The position numbers and the translations under genes were made by a program. A stretch of 64,000 bases of DNA from Garcia nutans (taxonomy: Eukaryota; Streptophyta; Magnoliopsida; Malpighiales; Euphorbiaceae), in contig CANTUV010000062.1 of the NCBI GenBank assembly GCA_947685225.1, positions 14,094,501-14,158,500 of the forward strand. Reading direction: 5' to 3'. This document shows, one piece after another, positions 1 to 11,104 of this stretch. Below the pieces are notes generated by a model. It did no database searches and had not been told where the DNA came from. It worked only from the letters and a program-made list of their open reading frames with translations. The number at the start of each line of letters is the position of its first letter. Positions within the stretch are counted from its first letter, which is position 1.

Positions 1-180
1 AATGTATATGTTAGTTATACCACCATATACCCAACATATACATTTCTCTCTACACCTTACTTTCCTTTTTAAAACAACACATACACATTCTCTTTTAATT
101 TCTTTCCTCTTTCAAATCAAATACACATTCAATCCAATTAAAACAACAACAATATTCAAGACTTCTAGGGCATACATGGG
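1..180. other. AT/pyrimidine-rich stretch without gene
   Basis: No coding similarity is visible. The sequence is rich in short TATACA and CT runs, then joins abruptly to protease-coding sequence near position 180. It may be the tail of another insertion whose body lies left of the window; I cannot define a boundary. Confidence 0.3.
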
Positions 181-867
181 GATATTACAGAGAACATTTT
201 CCATACTCGTTGTATTGTGAATGGAAAAGTGTGCAGAATGATCATTGATGGGGGTAGTTGTGCAAATGTTGCTAGTACTAATTTTGTGGATAAATTAAGG
301 TTAACATGCACAAAACATCCTAGTCCCTAAAAGCTATAATGGTTGAATGATTGTGGAGAGGTGAAGGTAACAAAGCAGGTTCTGTTTTCTTTTGCAATTG
401 GGCAATACAAAGATGAAGTTTTTTGTGATGTTGTGCCTATGCATGCTAGCCATATTCTTCTTGGTCGTCCATGGCAGTTTGATAGAAAGGCTTTGCATTA
501 CGGCTTTAAGAATCAATATTCTTTCTGCCTAAATGGATTAAATTTCACTCTTGCTCCATTGTCACCTAAAAAAGTATATGAAGATCATGTGAAGATTTTG
601 AGCTCACTTGAAAGGAATTCTAGTGGTGAGCGTATAATAAATAAAAATGGAATAAAAGAGGCCAAGAGTGAGAAAAAGAAAGATAAAAATGGCCCATTGG
701 TGAGAGAAAAAGATAAAGGGAGAGAAAATAAAAGAGAGTGTTTCTATGCAAAAGAAAAAGAGTTGAGTGCTTTTTGTGAGAAAAGAAGTCTGATTGTACT
801 TAGGTACAAAGAGACCTTGATTTCTACATCTAACTTTGACAATCCTTTGCCTAGTTCTGTTAGTTCA
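181..867 (+). pseudogene. Retropepsin (aspartic protease) region of element I
   Basis: This part of the polyprotein would cleave Gag-Pol. The catalytic loop reads IIDGGSCANVAS (Asp codon at 247), with Gly where many retropepsins have Ser or Thr, a form common in plant Ty3/gypsy proteases. The second conserved block HILLGRPWQFDRK is at about 450-490. Two in-frame stops (328-330 and 337-339) separate the two blocks, so it is not functional as it stands. A Lys/Glu-rich linker at 600-790 leads to RT in the same frame. Confidence 0.75.
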
Positions 868-1398
868 CTTTTACAGGATTTTGAAGATGTATTTCCAGAA
901 GATGTACCTAAGAGTTTACCACCTTTAAGAGGGATTGAGCATCAAATTGACTTCATTCTAGGCTCAACAATTCCTAACTGACCAGCTTATAGAAGTAATC
1001 CGGAAGAGACCAAGGAACTTCAAAGCAAGTAGAGCAGTTGCTAGCGAAAGGGCATGTGCTTGAAAGTCTTTATGAGTGGTTAGTTATGCCATTTGGTTTA
1101 TCTAATGCACCTAGTACATTCATGAGATTAATGAACCATGTTTTGCGTGCATATCTTGGTAAATTTATTGTTGTATATTTTAATGACATACTCATTTATA
1201 GCAAATTAGTAGATGAGCATGTAGAACATATTAGGGCTATTTTTGATATTTTGAGAAAGGAAAAATTGTATGCCAACTTGAAAAGTGCATATTATGTAGT
1301 GATAAAATCATATTCTTAGGTTTTATGGTTAGTGCACAAGGATTGAGGTTGATGATGAAAAAGTAAAGGCAATAAGCGATTGGCCAGTACCTAAAACC
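868..1398 (+). pseudogene. Reverse transcriptase of element I, internally deleted
   Basis: The N-terminal RT block (DFEDVFPEDVPKSLPPLRG) is at 870-930 and a stop follows at 979. A second block in another frame runs from 1038. Near 1070 the sequence passes directly from the N-terminal LLAKGHVLES segment to YEWLVMPFGLSNAPSTFMRL, so the fingers region with the VPKKDG and VDYR-type motifs is missing, about 75 residues by comparison with family length. The polymerase active site reads YFND at about 1176-1187: one catalytic Asp of the usual DD pair is Asn. The product could not copy RNA. Confidence 0.8.
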
Positions 1399-2130
1399 GT
1401 GAGTAAGGAAAGAAGTTTTCATGGTTTGGCTAGTTTCTATAGGAGGTCTGTTAAAGATTTTAGTTTTATTGCTGCACCATTAAATGAATTGGTAAAAAAA
1501 GATGTAAAGTTTATTTCGACTGAAATTCATGAAAAGGCATTCAATTTGTTGAAAGAAAGGTTAACTACTGCTTCAATTCTTGCTTTACCAGATTTTGATA
1601 AGACCTTCGAATTAGAGTGTGATGCTTCAGGTGTGGGCATAGGTGCTATTTTGATTCAAGAAGGGAAACCAATTGCATATTTTGGTGAGAAGCTTCATGG
1701 TGCACAATTAAATTATTCCACTTATGACAAGGAGCTGTATGCTTTGGTAAGAGCTTTACAAGTGTGGCAACATTACATATTGCCAAAACAGTTTATTATT
1801 CATACAGATCATGAATCATTAAAGCATATAAAGGATCAAACCAAGTCGAATCAAAGACATGGAAAGTGGATGGAATTCATTGAGCCATTTCCATATGTGA
1901 TAAAATATAATCACGGCAAAGACAATGTAGTAGCAGATGCACTTTCAAGAAGGCATTCCTTAATCTCAACTCTTAGTTCTAAGTTATTAGGCTTTAAGCA
2001 AATTAAGGATATGTATGCCAATGATGTTGACTTTGCTAATGTTTATGAAGCATGTGAGCATTCTGCATTTCAAAAGTTTTATAGGCATGATGGGTATTTG
2101 TTTAAGGATGGAAAAAAAATGCATGCCTAG
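1399..2130 (+). pseudogene. RT connection and RNase H of element I
   Basis: This open stretch starts with the RT thumb/connection (FHGLASFYRRSVKDFSFIAAPL) and continues into RNase H, which degrades the RNA strand during reverse transcription. All four acidic positions can be seen: Asp in ECDASGVG (about 1620), Glu in DKELYALV (about 1730), Asp in HTDHESL (about 1805) and Asp in VVADALS (about 1935). The domain itself looks intact; its frame is separate from the RT piece upstream and the integrase piece downstream. Confidence 0.8.
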
Positions 2131-3363
2131 TTGCTCATTAAGGGAATTGCTTGTACGTGAGGCACATAGTGGAGGACTCATGGGACATTTTGTGGTATTT
2201 AAGACTTTAGACATTCTGCATGAATATTTCTATTGACCAAACATGAGAAAAGATGTTGAAAGAATTTATGCCAAATGTATTGCATGTAAACAAGCAAAAT
2301 CTAGGTCTTTACCTTATGGGCTATATACTCCTTTGCCTAATCCTAATGCACCTTGGATTGACATATCTATGGACTTTGTTTTGGAGCTACTAAGGACTAG
2401 AAAAGGGAAAGATAGCATATTTGTTATTATTGACAGATTCAGCACAATGGCTCATTTCATTACATGTCGCAAAATTGATGATGCAAAAAATATTGCTAAT
2501 TTGTTCTTTAGGGAAGTAGTTCATTTGCATGGCATTCCTAAAACAATTGGAACTGATAGAGATGTGAAGTTCTTAAGTCATTTTTGGTGTGTTTTGTGGA
2601 ATAAGTTAGGTACTAAATTGTTGTTCTCTATAACTTGTCATCCACAAACCGATGGACAAACAAAAGTGGTAAATAGGACTTTAAGATGTTTGTTACATGC
2701 TATTGTAGGTATGAATTTGAAAACTTAGGAAGATTGTTTGCCATTAGTTGAGTTTGCATATAATAGAAGCATACATTGTTCTACAAGTTATTCACCTTTT
2801 GAAATTGTTTATGGTTTTAATTCGCTTACACCACTTGATCTGTTTCCTTGCCATTAAATGAAATAACTAACTTAGAAGGTGAAAAGAAAGCAGAGTTGGT
2901 TAAGAAGATACATGAGAAGGCACGAGCTCATCTTGAGAAGAAATATGAATCATTTGCCCATAATGCAAATAGAAGAAGGAAGCATGTGGTTTTCCAACCT
3001 GGTGATTGGGTATGGGTTCATATGAGGAAGGGAAGGTTTCCTAAACAAAGGAAATCCAAGTTAGATGCAAGGGGAGATGGCCCATTTCAAGTTTTAGAAT
3101 GAATCAATGACAATGCCTACAAATTGATCACCAGGTGAGTATAATGTTTCTGCAACTTTCAATGTTAGTGATCTTTCTCCTTTTGATGTAGGTTCAGATT
3201 TGAGGACAAATCTTTTTGAGCAAGGAGGGAATAATGAGGAAAATATAAGAAAGCTTGATGAATCTACACAAGGCAACAAATATGTTGATGATATCATTAT
3301 GTCAAGTGGACTAATCACAAGATCACAATTAAAGAAACTCCAGCATGTGTTCCAACACTTCAT
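2131..3363 (+). pseudogene. Integrase and C-terminal tail of element I
   Basis: The N-terminal zinc-binding region (AHSGGLMGH, then CIACKQ at about 2278) is broken between frames. The catalytic core has Asp in SMDFVL (2372) and Asp in GTDRDVKF (2555). Exactly 35 residues further the expected Glu is Lys (codon AAA at 2663), so the DD35E triad is lost. A frameshift lies between 2728 and 2848. The C-terminal part carries the FQPGDWVWVHMRKGRFP and GPFQVLE blocks, then a tail ending ITRSQLKKLQ. Confidence 0.8.
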
Positions 3364-4130
3364 TCAAAGGTGAATCAATGAAGAGGGAGACAAACTTGTA
3401 CTGAATATGAAGAATCATGAAGGGGAAGTCAGAAACTCACCAAAAAACATGAAGAATCTACCCATAAATATGTTGATGGGCATTAGCATGAATTTACAAT
3501 ATAATATCGATGTGGTTTAGTGCTAGTGTGACTAGACACATGTGAACCAACACCAAAATGCATGTAGAATCTGTCCATTAATATTATCAGAATTATGGGC
3601 GCTAAGTTAGAATATAATATTGATGTGGATGAATAGTTAACGCTAGTGTGACTAGATACATGTGAGCCTAGATTTCTAAGCCAGTAATTCTTCATTTCCA
3701 GCTATATAGAGAGGTTTGGAAAGGACTAAAGGGGCTAATATGAATTTCCAGATTACATTGATTGTAATTTATGTGTTTTCAAGTTTGAGAGGTTTTCTTC
3801 TTATTCTTGTTGCATGAAGAATTGGTTCTAACTTATCAATTCTGACTTGTGGCATTTTAAATCAATTCATTTACTTCATCCCAATCACTCAAGTTCTCAA
3901 TTATAGGTTAGTTGTGGGTTTGGTAGGGAGGATTTATTTTTGAGTTCTAAGATTCTATGCTATATGTATATGTGAGGTTCTAGATGTAATATTTGATCCA
4001 TGGGTTTCGCATCACTTCGAGCCTAGAAGGTGGTCCAAATGGTACAGTGCCAAACATGCTTAAATGCAACCCAAAAATTAAAGGATAACACACCAGTCAG
4101 GTTCAATCAAACTACTCTCCCCTCGTTCAT
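3364..4130 (+). repeat. 3' noncoding/LTR-like region of element I
   Basis: No coding region. A degenerate internal duplication is clear: the segment around AATATAAT[A/T]TCGATGTGG and GCTAGTGTGACTAGA[C/T]ACATGTGA occurs at about 3498-3550 and again at 3610-3668. Position (just after the integrase tail) and style suggest the 3' LTR and flanks. The missing 5' LTR prevents exact boundaries. Confidence 0.4.
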
Positions 4131-4916
4131 GCCATTACATGAATTTTTGCAATACAATTAATGTAATTGGGGGCAGCTGTGAACTCTTAATTTTACATTT
4201 GGACTACATAATTAAAAAAAGGAAAATTAGGAAAAATATATTAAAATAAAAAAAACTTATTGCATGAGCAGCCATATGGCGTGCGATAGGCCACGCTTGG
4301 CTCAACCACCCTCGCTCGCAAGCCGCACAGCACGCTGTAGGCTGCCGTGTAGCCCAGTCCCAAATTTGGACTCTTATAAATAGGAGTCCGCCCCTCTTGT
4401 CTTGAGATCAAATTTTCAGACACTAAAACTCTGTCCAAATATTTCTATGATGCAAATTAATTAAAAAAATAAAATTTTGCTTAATTATTTTGGACTTTCT
4501 GTACTATCATTGATTGATTTTTGCTTATTTCTTGTGCAAGCAGAGCTTTGAAGTGGAAAAAATCTTTAACCCATTGTCAAGAAAAGACGCTAACTCAAAG
4601 TAATATGACACTTTCCAATTTCTCTTTCAATTCAGTAATTAATCAATAATAAAATTGGTTAATTGAAAATCCTTTGCATTTAAAAGTACGAACTACTTAT
4701 AGCTCTGATTTCCATTCAAATGGGATAAGTGGGCACACTCAGAATATCACTCCAAATGGCGAGCCCACACATTAACAACCAACAACCTCTTTAATTTTAA
4801 TTTGTTACTATATTAATCTTTAGTTGTTGTTTTCAATATTATTATTATTGGTTTTTTCTTATTTTTCTGCTCCATTTGCAAATTTTGGTAAGATTTTTGC
4901 AAACAGATGTCATGTG
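4131..4916 (+). other. Possible LTR: purine-rich tract, U3-like start and TATA box
   Basis: A purine-rich tract TTGGGGGCAGC (4167-4177) is followed at once by TGTGAACTCTTAATTTT. This resembles the start of the Tat LTRs in this window (TGTAGATCCTTAATTTT at 19825). A TATA box follows about 200 bp later. The layout fits PPT plus LTR U3 of a plus-strand Tat-like element. The right end is not found because element G interrupts at 4917. It could instead be the promoter region of the opposite-strand gene of element A. No protein-coding gene is seen here. Confidence 0.35.
4375..4383 (+). promoter_or_regulatory. TATA box TATAAATAG
   Basis: TATAAATAG follows a GC-richer stretch (4265-4365), unusual in this AT-rich window, and precedes an untranslated AT-rich segment. 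It matches the TATA boxes of LTRs J, H and E in form. Confidence 0.4.
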
Positions 4917-4972
4917 TGTAATATCTGCAGTTTTAGTTAAATAAGAATTAGAGGGTAATTAAAATATTGGGA

Positions 4973-5225
4973 GATATATATGTATAGTATATACCTAATG
5001 TATACCTAGTCTATACATAATATATACTCTACATATACTTATTAAATATCTTGAATTCATAATATATACATGATATACCCCTAATGTATACATGATGTCT
5101 ACATGGAATACACATTACATATATATTATATATACATATAAGTAAAAATATATATAGCATATGAATAAAATATATGTGACATATGCATATACAAGAAATA
5201 TACTTAACATATATATGAGATATAA
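4973..5225. repeat. TA-rich low-complexity region
   Basis: Degenerate TATACATA and ATATAT runs near the start of LTR G. The same kind of tract stands at the same place in LTRs F (12190-12400) and C (31637-31715), so it is part of the LTR family. Confidence 0.7.
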
Positions 5226-5409
5226 AGTGGTGTTGGGAAGATAATAATTAAAATAAAATAAAGAGAAAAGTCAAAGGAAATACTTGGTGGAAAAAAGATG
5301 AAAATAATTAAATAGTTAATGAAATTAATATTTATGGATAGAAATTAAGGGGAAATAAAATCAAAAGCCATCTTCTTCCTTCCTCCATAGTTGTAGCGGA
5401 AATTCTTAA

Positions 5410-5424
5410 GGAGAGAGAGAGAGA
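5410..5424. repeat. GA microsatellite
   Basis: (GA)n of about 7 units in LTR G. LTR F has a GA tract at the equivalent position (12589-12612). Confidence 0.8.
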
Positions 5425-6768
5425 TTTGTGCTTCTTCAACCACTTGAATTTTATAAGATTTTTTCAAGGAATTAAGTGGATTTTGGGAAAAAAAATCAAG
5501 AATCCAAGTATGCTATTCTCTTTTTAAGCTTATTTTTCCTTGTTTTGATGATTTTGTATGATTAAGTTAGTGAGAGAAAATTGTGTTTAATAGCTAAAAT
5601 TGATAGAAATAAAGTTAAAAAGATGAGTATATAATGATTTGTTGATTAATTTGTTCAGGTGTGCATAAATTATGAATTTAGGGTTATGTAGTGAATATGT
5701 GTAAATTGGAGTTTTGGTATGGATGATTATAATTGTTGAAATGCAATAATTTAATGTTATTTAATTATATATGTTATGATTCTATGGTTAGAATTTTGAT
5801 TTGGATGAGTTTGGATGAATTTAGGGTTATGGGAAGAATATGTGTTATTAGCGTTTCCAAGATGGGTGGTTGTTAATTATTAAAATGAGGTGAATTAGGG
5901 TTGTTTTAATGTAAATGTTATGATTTTGTGGTTGAAAATGTGATATGAGTATATTTTAGTAAAATCAGTGTTTATGGTTAAAATATGTGAAATTAAGATT
6001 TTTGAAAGAGATTTTTATAATTGTGAAAGTAAATTGTTTTGTTGTTATTTTAGTGCAAAAGTAATAATTGTATGGTAAAATGATGGAAATGAATTTGATA
6101 TGTTGAAGTTTAGACAAAGTAGTAAAGGGTGACAAAAAGATTTTGTTGAGAATGTGGTAGAAGTTGTGTATATAATGGAAGTTTAATGGTAATTTAACAT
6201 GAAAATGACTTTAAATGAATAATGTTATTCATAGTTTGATTTATATGTGTTTAGGTCAAGATAGCTCTAAGGGAAACATTTAGGGTTTGGTGGTGATAAG
6301 TGGAACTAACTGACTTTTGGAACCAAGGAAGGTATGTACATATTTTGGCATCTTTTTAAATAAATCCACCTATATGGCATTGTTCATTTTAGTGCACTTT
6401 GAGGAACTTGGTGTTCCTTTAAAGTGCCATTATGTATTAAAGTGTGTGAAATGCATAAGTTATAAATGATAAGCCAACATAGAATGGCTAAAATCAATGC
6501 TATGAATTAATAGTGATTTATGTGATGGAAAGAGAAAAGGAAATGGGAATAAGAATATATGATATAAAATGAAGTGTGTGTGTGTTGGGTTCATATTGCA
6601 TGGTTGGTATTGTGTATATACTTACATTAAGATGTGGATATTCACATATCATATACAATGTGACATAGTTATGTGATGGATGTCACATTAGGCATTTGTC
6701 CAATGTAAAATTAATGTTTATACATGAAATTTGTAATATTGTGTTGTGTGCATTGTGGTGCTTTCGGG

Positions 6769-7027
6769 GAGGACACATTAGTGACGAGCACATAGGTGCC
6801 GAGAAAACAGCCTTCCGACGATGATAGACACTTTGTCTCTAGTGTTGTGAGAGGGTGGCCTTCGGGTGATATATTGACACTTTGCCATCGGTGTCGAGAG
6901 AAGGTGGCCTTCGGGTGATATATTGACACTTTGCCCTCGGTGTCGAGAGGAGGTGGCCTTCGAGTGATATTTGACACTTGCCTCCGGTGTCGATATGGGA
7001 CAGCCTACAGGTGAGATGTGTGACACT
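6769..7027. repeat. 49-bp minisatellite in LTR G
   Basis: Units beginning TTCGGGTGATAT start at about 6769, 6813, 6861, 6910 and 6959, giving periods of 44, 48, 49 and 49 bp, with a decayed last copy near 7005. The core includes GACACTTTGCC and CGGTGTCGAGAG. It is noncoding; reading frames crossing it are by-products of the periodicity. Confidence 0.85.
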
Positions 7028-7186
7028 TTATCCTTGATTTCAAACCTTTAGGTCATTTTAACTAAGTTGTTGGGCCCAGTGTGTGTGAGTATGTGTGTAT
7101 GTGAGAGTTGTTGATGATGTGTTGTGAATTATAGTTTATAAAACCATGAATATTGTTAAGTAAATATATGGTGGTATATTGGTACG

Positions 7187-9048
7187 TAAGCAAGGATTTT
7201 TACTCCCACTCTTGGGGGAATGATTCTTACTACTTTGGCACTGTTAGGCTAGGGGCTTTAGAGAACACGAGCCTAGACCTGAAGAAATGGAGTCACCACT
7301 CGATGGGCTGGGAAAGAAATAGAAAGGGGTAGATGACTCGATTCCTAAAGAATCCCCAACCCACCTATTGGGTTCAGAAAGTTGGATACATATGGGGAAG
7401 GTGAGAATGACTCAGCACCCTCATAACATTTGGTTCATTGGAACCGAACTCCTTTTTAGGTCTAAATATTATTAAAATTTTATTTTATTATGATATTATT
7501 CATATTTCATGCAATTACTGAAATAAATATCATATTATAAATCAAACAAGTCCAAACAAACCAATAAAAATGGGCATACATACAAGACGAAAACATACCC
7601 TTACAGCCATTCAAATCTCCATAATACAAGTACATTAAAAATAGGGCACCCACCAATTGGTGGAAATATGTCTCTTACAATAGTTTAAAATCTTTAAAAT
7701 TAAAAAAAATAATTAAAAATAAATAAGGCACCGGTAAAGTGGAAACATGCCTTTTACAACCTTTAAATCCAAATAATAAGAAATTGCAAACCACATAATA
7801 AAATAATCATTTAAATAATACTCATATTTATAATCATAAAATTAGTGCTTAAATAAAATGAAATCACCAAAAAGTGCAATCCATGAGCAAATCTTAATAT
7901 TAACCCATTATTGAAATATAGGGCAAAGCCCTTTGCAAGGGATTGGGGGCAGTGCCCCTGAAACATAAATAAATTTACAAAATAGGTTTTGTTAGGGAAT
8001 TAAGGTTTGGTTGTGGAATTAGGGTTTTAATATTTAATAAGGGTTTTAATTATAAAATTGGGGTTAACATGTAAAACCAAGGTTTAATCCTAAATCTAAA
8101 GTTCAACATGCAATTAGAGTTTTGGATTTCAAAATATAATATGCAACTAGTAATGTAATTAAACTTAGACCTAAAGCTAAACCATATGGAATTTCAAAAT
8201 CAAGCAAATAATTTAAGAGGGATAGTAAATCAAATGATTAAGATGATAAAATATAATTAAATGGATTTAGTTGCTAGATATCGTACCTTCGTTGTAGGTT
8301 CCACCAAAATAATTTATGTTGAACCAATTCTTATTGTTGTTGGATCATTCTAATTGGTTTTGGTCAATTAGGGTTTTGGTTGAACAATGGATGTTCACAG
8401 TCCACTTTTGTATGTTTGAGGATTCTGTTCCTCTGGTTTTGATTTGTTGTGTTAATTGCTAAGTGTGGCTCTTTAATTACTGAATTGTGACTACTGATTA
8501 TTTGCTAAAGAGGACTCTCTATTTAATTGCTAAAGGTGGCTTTTTTGTTTGCTTTTTGGTGTTGGCTCCGTGTTTCTTATTGATTTCAAGAAGTTCCTGA
8601 GCTCCTAAAGGTGCCTGCTAATCTCCCCCTTATTGCTCTTGAATAGCTTGCATTTATAGGTCGTCCTAGGGCTAATCCGGTTTAACAATCCTAGACTTTC
8701 AAGGAGACTCCCTCAATCATCCGAATTCTTTTAATTTTTAACTTAATTAGGACACTAAACTACGTACATATCGAATTTGGCTTATGAATATGGCTCATAC
8801 CAAATTTAGACTATAGCAAATATAATATGAGCAGGCTCATATCGAATTGGGGTGTCCAGCCCAAACCAAATCAAGCTTGGATTAGACCTAATTCGAACTT
8901 TTAAAAATTGGACCGGGTTTAATTTGGGCCTTTTAAAATAGGATCGATCTAATTCAAGCCTTTAAAGTAGGTTTAAGCTTTTAAAATTAGACTGAAGCCT
9001 TATTTAATATGGATCGAACTTGTTCAGGGCTAAAATTAGGGGTCTACA
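7187..9048 (-). mobile_element. Element H: solo Tat-type LTR inside G
   Basis: Read on the minus strand it starts TGTAGACCCCTAATTTT and ends near CAAAAATCCTTGCTTA, as in the LTRs of element E. Shared internal blocks are the TATA box, GGCACCCACCAATTGG-type blocks, GGTTCATTGGAACC and the terminal region. There is no internal coding sequence, so it is a solo LTR. A target duplication is not clear (GTACG or TGGTACG on the left, CGGTG on the right). Confidence 0.75.
8650..8660 (-). promoter_or_regulatory. LTR H TATA box (minus strand)
   Basis: CCTATAAATGC on the minus strand, about 390 bp inside the LTR from its TGTAGACC start, the same layout as the TATA boxes in LTRs E and J. Confidence 0.5.
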
Positions 9049-9152
9049 CGGTGTTCTTTTTGTATTGATGAATGTTTATTTAAGATAGTGCATTTTCATA
9101 TTAAGAAACTGAATACTTTAATTTTGTTTTTATATTATTAAAATATGTACCA

Positions 9153-9169
9153 CTAAGCAAATTGCTTAG
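9153..9169. other. Conserved LTR hairpin, copy in G
   Basis: CTAAGCAAATTGCTTAG is a near-perfect inverted repeat following GTACCA. Equivalent hairpins with altered but still paired arms occur in F (14404-14421) and C (59069-59085). Confidence 0.6.
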
Positions 9170-9722
9170 CACAGGACTGTAGAGTAGAGCAGTGCCGAGT
9201 AAGCAGGGATTGACACATTTGTTTCACCACAGGACCATCCGTGCCAGGGTTGCATACATGTATATTTTTTTATTAAGGTTTACTTTGGTTAATTTACATT
9301 CGAACTAGGATTTTAAGTACATTAAAGTATTTTGGAAAATATTATGTTTTTACATATGTAAATGAGACTAGTAATATTTTAAATGTATGCGAATTTTATA
9401 TAAAGTGTTTGGATTTAAAATCATGATATGTAAATTAATGACAAGGTGTTTTGGAGAATTGTTGGAGTTTGAGGATATAAATATTTTAGGAGTGTTGTTT
9501 TGTGTAGGCTATGTATGTTCGTTGGTTTTAGGTTTTATTAAAATTGCAGACAAAACTCTGGTAAAATTATCCCAGAGAATTTTTTTTATGAATTTATAAA
9601 TTATTTTTAATATTTAAAGGAGAGTTTAAGTGTAGTTAATGTAGTACCTTGTATCTTAAATATGTATTTTACATATACAGGGGTATATGTATTATACATA
9701 TTTAAGATATAAGAATGTTACA

Positions 9723-10109
9723 CTGTGATTGTGATTATTTTCTCCCTTTCATTTTCTCGTAAGTTTATTATATTAGTTGGGAATTTGTGCTCAATCTAGG
9801 ACCCATAAGGGCTAGAGTTGAAGCTCCCGTGGGACTGCAATTTTGGGGGTATTGTAATATTGATTATTTAGTACTGCATTTGTGGACATCATACTATAAA
9901 GTGCTCATAAATTGTAATAATTTGGGATTCATAATTATTAATGGCATAATTTATGAAAACTGCTTCTTTTCTAAAAATCAATCAAAAGGAAGATTGAAGT
10001 TAATCAAAGAGAAAACTCATCTTTATTAGAATTGGTTTAGAAAATTTAGCTCGAGACCCATCATGATCGGTTTTGCACTAGTGCCCTCTTTGGATAAATA
10101 TGCCCTTTA
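9723..10109. other. Noncoding flank of the opposite-strand gene in A
   Basis: Sequence of element A between the end of insertion G and the decayed opposite-strand gene. I see no motif or gene that I can support. Confidence 0.4.
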
Positions 10110-10915
10110 ATGGAGGAATTGGCGGCTATCCTTCACTATCCTTTTAATTTTTCTAATCATATCATTTTCCCCACCATACGTGTTTCTCCTGTCAGGTTTA
10201 TACAATTGCTCTTTAACTTGACAAGAGAGGAATCTTGTCAACTGGTCCAAGGTAATAACATCCCATTGATTCCTCTCATTGAGTATTGTTCGGTGCATAT
10301 TTCTTTAACCAGATCCTGGAGCAGGCTATTTTTCTGTGTCTCCTAGGTCAAATTTTGTTGTTATTACTGGATGGAAATATAGGTATCAAATTTCTGTATG
10401 TAGTAGATGAAATGGAAGTTTGTCATTCAGTTGTTCCCTTAGTTTTTGATGAAACTCTGATTGGCCTGGATGAACTCTGTTCTGGTTCTCAAAGTTTTTG
10501 AGGCAGCTCACTTCTTCTTCCAATTTGGCTTTAGGAAAGATTACACTTACTATCACTCCCTATAGTGGCGCCATCAAGATATTTGCAGCGTCACCATACT
10601 TCTCGATAAGTTTTACAAGTTGCTAACCTTTAGGAAGATTGGTTTTTGTGGTTTCAATCCAGACACGTTGATGATGTCTACTGGCAGGTACCTTGGTGGT
10701 TGATTAACAATGTTTTTGTTTGAAGCCATCTTCCCTATATTGCCTTAGTAGGCCTCAGGAGAGGAACTATATTCTAGGTTGCTTAGCTCGTCAAGATGGC
10801 ATGCAAGTTACTTACCCCAGCTGACTCCTAATTTTGAATTCCCTATATTGAATGAAGAGATGCTGAATTGACTTCGAGCAAGGTGGTTGGAGAGGCTTGA
10901 TTACTTGATCATTAA
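10110..10915 (+). pseudogene. Decayed opposite-strand accessory gene of A (PMD/DUF7745-like)
   Basis: Translated on the plus strand, opposite to pol, the pieces MEELAAIL (10110), VPLVFDETLIGLDELCSGSQSF (about 10430-10500), a segment with LPIWL, and LVGLRRGTIF (about 10740-10780) lie in the right order for a family of plant proteins encoded as extra genes of Tat-lineage elements. Many stops and frame changes interrupt it. No catalytic function is known for the family. It lies downstream of pol and convergent to it, as in element E. The assignment rests on recalled family appearance and needs a profile search. Confidence 0.45.
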
Positions 10916-11104
10916 CCCTTGAATTTCGCCTTAATGTTGTGCCTTTTCTATTTATTTGCTATGCTGGTTTTTTTGTGCTTTTATTTGTCATCATTTTTCT
11001 ACTACTTATGCTTGTAGAAAATTTTTGATAAAAATGTCTTTGCTTATTTTGAGCTAGAATATTAATTTATTTCATATGTAATCTAACATGACTAAACACT
11101 TGGA
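10916..11104. other. Convergent spacer in A
   Basis: AT-rich spacer between the 3' end of the opposite-strand gene remnant (plus) and the 3' end of pol (minus). Unlike in element E, no hairpin modules are seen. Confidence 0.4.

Larger units (their letters stand above)
181..4130 (+). mobile_element. Element I: degenerate Ty3/gypsy retrotransposon, 3' part
   Basis: Protease, RT, RNase H and integrase follow each other in the Ty3/gypsy order on the plus strand. The gag end and 5' LTR lie outside the window or are lost. The pol reading frame is broken by stops at 328 and 337, a large RT deletion near 1070, and several frame changes (about 1320-1400, 2110-2240, 2730-2850). The general look of the protease and the C-terminal tail resembles plant chromoviruses, but I see no convincing chromodomain. 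The right boundary is approximate because the 3' LTR ends are not resolved. Confidence 0.8.
4917..9722 (+). mobile_element. Element G: large noncoding LTR (solo-LTR-like), split by H
   Basis: It begins TGTAATATCTGC and ends AAGAATGTTACA, so the termini are inverted (TGTAA...TTACA) as in elements F and C. The flanks are ATGTG (4912-4916) and CTGTG (9723-9727), a 4/5 match that looks like an aged 5-bp target duplication. Without H it is about 2.9 kb, close to F. It contains no retroelement ORF: a TA-rich start, GA microsatellite, 49-bp minisatellite and a conserved CTAAG hairpin near the 3' end. It is best read as a solo LTR of a Ty3/gypsy family with very long LTRs. Confidence 0.65.

Noticed and set aside
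4241..4438. 65-codon minus-strand frame across the GC-richer segment
   Set aside because: It reads opposite to a TATA box in probable U3 sequence, with no recognisable domain.
6711..7026. Two overlapping minus-strand frames with repeated Pro/His-rich peptides
   Set aside because: They are translations of the 49-bp minisatellite in LTR G, with no start context or homology.
7187..9055. Target duplication for LTR H
   Set aside because: Left (TGGTACG) and right (CGGTGTT) flanks share only three aligned bases, so no duplication is claimed.
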